A DNA stretch of 15,017 bases from Gammaproteobacteria bacterium (GTDB taxonomy: Bacteria > Pseudomonadota > Gammaproteobacteria > Poriferisulfidales > Poriferisulfidaceae): contig RKRZ01000010.1 in assembly GCA_007571105.1 (NCBI GenBank), positions 1 through 15,017 on the forward strand. Direction: 5' to 3'. Positions 14,160 to 15,017 of the stretch are shown here, in pieces. The notes beneath the pieces were generated by a model, which was given only the letters and a program-made list of their open reading frames with translations, was not told the DNA's origin and did no database searches. The first letter of the stretch is position 1. Each line of letters begins with the position of its first letter. The translations under genes were made by a program, and so were the position numbers.

Positions 14160-14177
14160 ATTCTTCAATTGAAGAAT
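14160..14177. repeat. Perfect 18-base palindrome after hipA
   Basis: ATTCTTCAATTGAAGAAT is its own reverse complement and begins 7 bases after the hipA stop, in the 93-base gap between convergent hipA and ureG. As RNA it could form a 7-bp stem with a 4-base loop. No T-run follows on either strand, so an intrinsic terminator is doubtful. Its half-site TGAAGAAT recurs at 12424-12431 upstream of hipB, which makes a protein-binding site possible. The rest of the gap (14178-14246) shows nothing recognisable. Confidence 0.5.
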
Positions 14178-14246
14178 TGTTGCTACAGTCTCTGCGTTCC
14201 ACGCATCTATCGGAAATTTCGGAGGAGCAAGGACCGAGAAAGGAGA

Positions 14247-14858
14247 TCAGGAAGCGGAAAAGCCTCCGTTATGCAGAACGAATTCAGTGATGGCGTCAAC
14301 GCCGGTGTCATCTTTCAAGTTGCTGAACAGAAAAGGTCGTTCTCCGCGCATTCGTCGGGCATCTCTGTCCATGACATCCAGATCGGCGCCAACGAGAGGC
14401 GCCAAGTCAATTTTGTTGATGATCAGCAAATCGGAGCGCGTGATTCCCGGGCCTCCTTTGCGCGGGATTTTGTCGCCGGCAGAGACGTCAATCACATAAA
14501 TCGTAATGTCGGCCAACTCCGGAGAAAAGGTCGCCGCAAGGTTGTCGCCGCCGGATTCAATCAAAACAATGTCGAGTCCTGGAAACTTTGCGTTCATGTC
14601 GGAAATGGCGGCAAGATTGATGGAGGCATCCTCGCGAATGGCCGTATGCGGGCAGCCTCCGGTTTCCACGCCGCGGATGCGTTCCGGCTCCAATGCCCCG
14701 GAGCGCGTCAGGAATTGAGCATCTTCTTCGGTGTAGATGTCATTGGTGATGGCGGCAATGTTGAAGTCATCCCGCAGGCGCTTGCACAAGGCGTCCATCA
14801 AGGCCGTCTTGCCGGTTCCGACGGGACCTCCGATGCCGACGCGAAAAGGTGTGCTCAT
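14247..14858 (-). CDS. ureG: Urease accessory GTPase UreG
   Basis: UreG is the SIMIBI-class GTPase that, with UreF, UreH/D and UreE, delivers nickel to apo-urease. It has 203 residues, the normal length. GGPVGTGKT (P-loop, 10-18) is followed by TNDIYTEEDA, GVETGGCPHTAIREDAS with the nickel-binding Cys-Pro-His motif, IESGGDNLAATFSPELAD, and NKIDLAPLVGADL for guanine recognition. ATG 14858 overlaps the ureF stop (ATGA), so the two are coupled. It is the last ure gene on this side and converges on hipA. Its presence predicts urease structural genes beyond the right edge of the window. Confidence 0.97.
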   Translation of the reverse strand: MSTPFRVGIGGPVGTGKTALMDALCKRLRDDFNIAAITNDIYTEEDAQFLTRSGALEPERIRGVETGGCPHTAIREDASINLAAISDMNAKFPGLDIVLIESGGDNLAATFSPELADITIYVIDVSAGDKIPRKGGPGITRSDLLIINKIDLAPLVGADLDVMDRDARRMRGERPFLFSNLKDDTGVDAITEFVLHNGGFSAS

Positions 14859-15016
14859 GATCGAAACAGTCGAGTGTATTGTGTCTCATGGCGGGCGGAT
14901 GCCCAGTCCAGAATCCAGGTCGCGCTGCCGATGTCGTCGCGCTTGCGCGTTTGCGCCTTGGTGACAGCACTCAAAATCACTTCTTCCAGCTCCGCCAGCG
15001 CTGCCTGGCCGTCACT
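14855..15016 (-). CDS. ureF: Urease accessory protein UreF, C-terminal part (5' end outside window)
   Basis: The last 53 residues of UreF, the adaptor that binds UreG and the urease apoprotein-UreH complex during nickel insertion. The minus-strand frame reads SDGQAALAELEEVI, then KRDDIGSATWILDWASARHETQYTRLFRS and TGA. The ending ARHETQY.RLFRS is the hallmark of UreF C-termini, where the tail contacts UreG. The gene is cut by the window edge; the full protein would be about 225 residues. The stop overlaps the ureG start by the ATGA arrangement. Confidence 0.92.
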   Translation of the reverse strand, partial: SDGQAALAELEEVILSAVTKAQTRKRDDIGSATWILDWASARHETQYTRLFRS

Positions 15017-15017
15017 C

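Noticed and set aside
1..15017. CRISPR arrays, insertion sequences, rRNA genes, prophage genes
   Set aside because: No regularly spaced repeats, transposase motifs, rRNA segments or phage structural genes were seen on either strand.

Overview
The window looks like a chromosomal segment of a gammaproteobacterium that is neither an enterobacterium nor clearly a known genus. The main clues are the order rpmI-rplT-pheS-pheT-ihfA-merR-like-tRNA-Pro(GGG), the lepB-rnc-era-recO-pdxJ block, and dapD-yffB-dapE. All of these are typical gammaproteobacterial neighbourhoods. The DNA is moderately GC-rich, and neighbouring genes commonly overlap by 1 to 17 bases, which suggests a compact genome. I could not fix genus or species.

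Layout. Positions 1-4228 (+) hold the end of rpmI (L35), rplT (L20), pheS, pheT, ihfA and a MerR-family regulator. A tRNA-Pro(GGG) at 4279-4355 (+) follows, and lepB starts only about 30 bases after it. Positions 4389-9999 (+) carry lepB, rnc, era, recO, pdxJ, cysM and a DEDDy 3'-5' exonuclease. Positions 9985-12294 (-) carry the lysine/diaminopimelate genes dapE, yffB and dapD, transcribed as dapD-yffB-dapE from a good sigma70-like promoter at 12324-12351. Positions 12295-12517 are an AT-rich control region shared by dapD and the following genes. Positions 12518-14153 (+) encode a complete HipBA toxin-antitoxin pair. Positions 14247-15017 (-) carry the urease accessory genes ureG and the 3' end of ureF.

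How the genes work together. The left half is translation and RNA housekeeping: ribosomal proteins, Phe-tRNA synthetase, tRNA-Pro, RNase III and Era. IHF-alpha, the leader peptidase, RecO repair and PLP synthesis (PdxJ) are interleaved with it. PdxJ is followed by a PLP enzyme, CysM. The dap operon supplies diaminopimelate and lysine. HipBA is the only clearly accessory module, and it sits between two metabolic clusters.

The most unusual points are in the housekeeping genes. PheT is about 120 residues short because the EMAP/OB-fold tRNA-binding domain is cleanly absent. RNase III carries Asn in place of a conserved metal-binding Asp, with other changes in its signature motifs. HipBA is flanked by inverted repeats that share a half-site.
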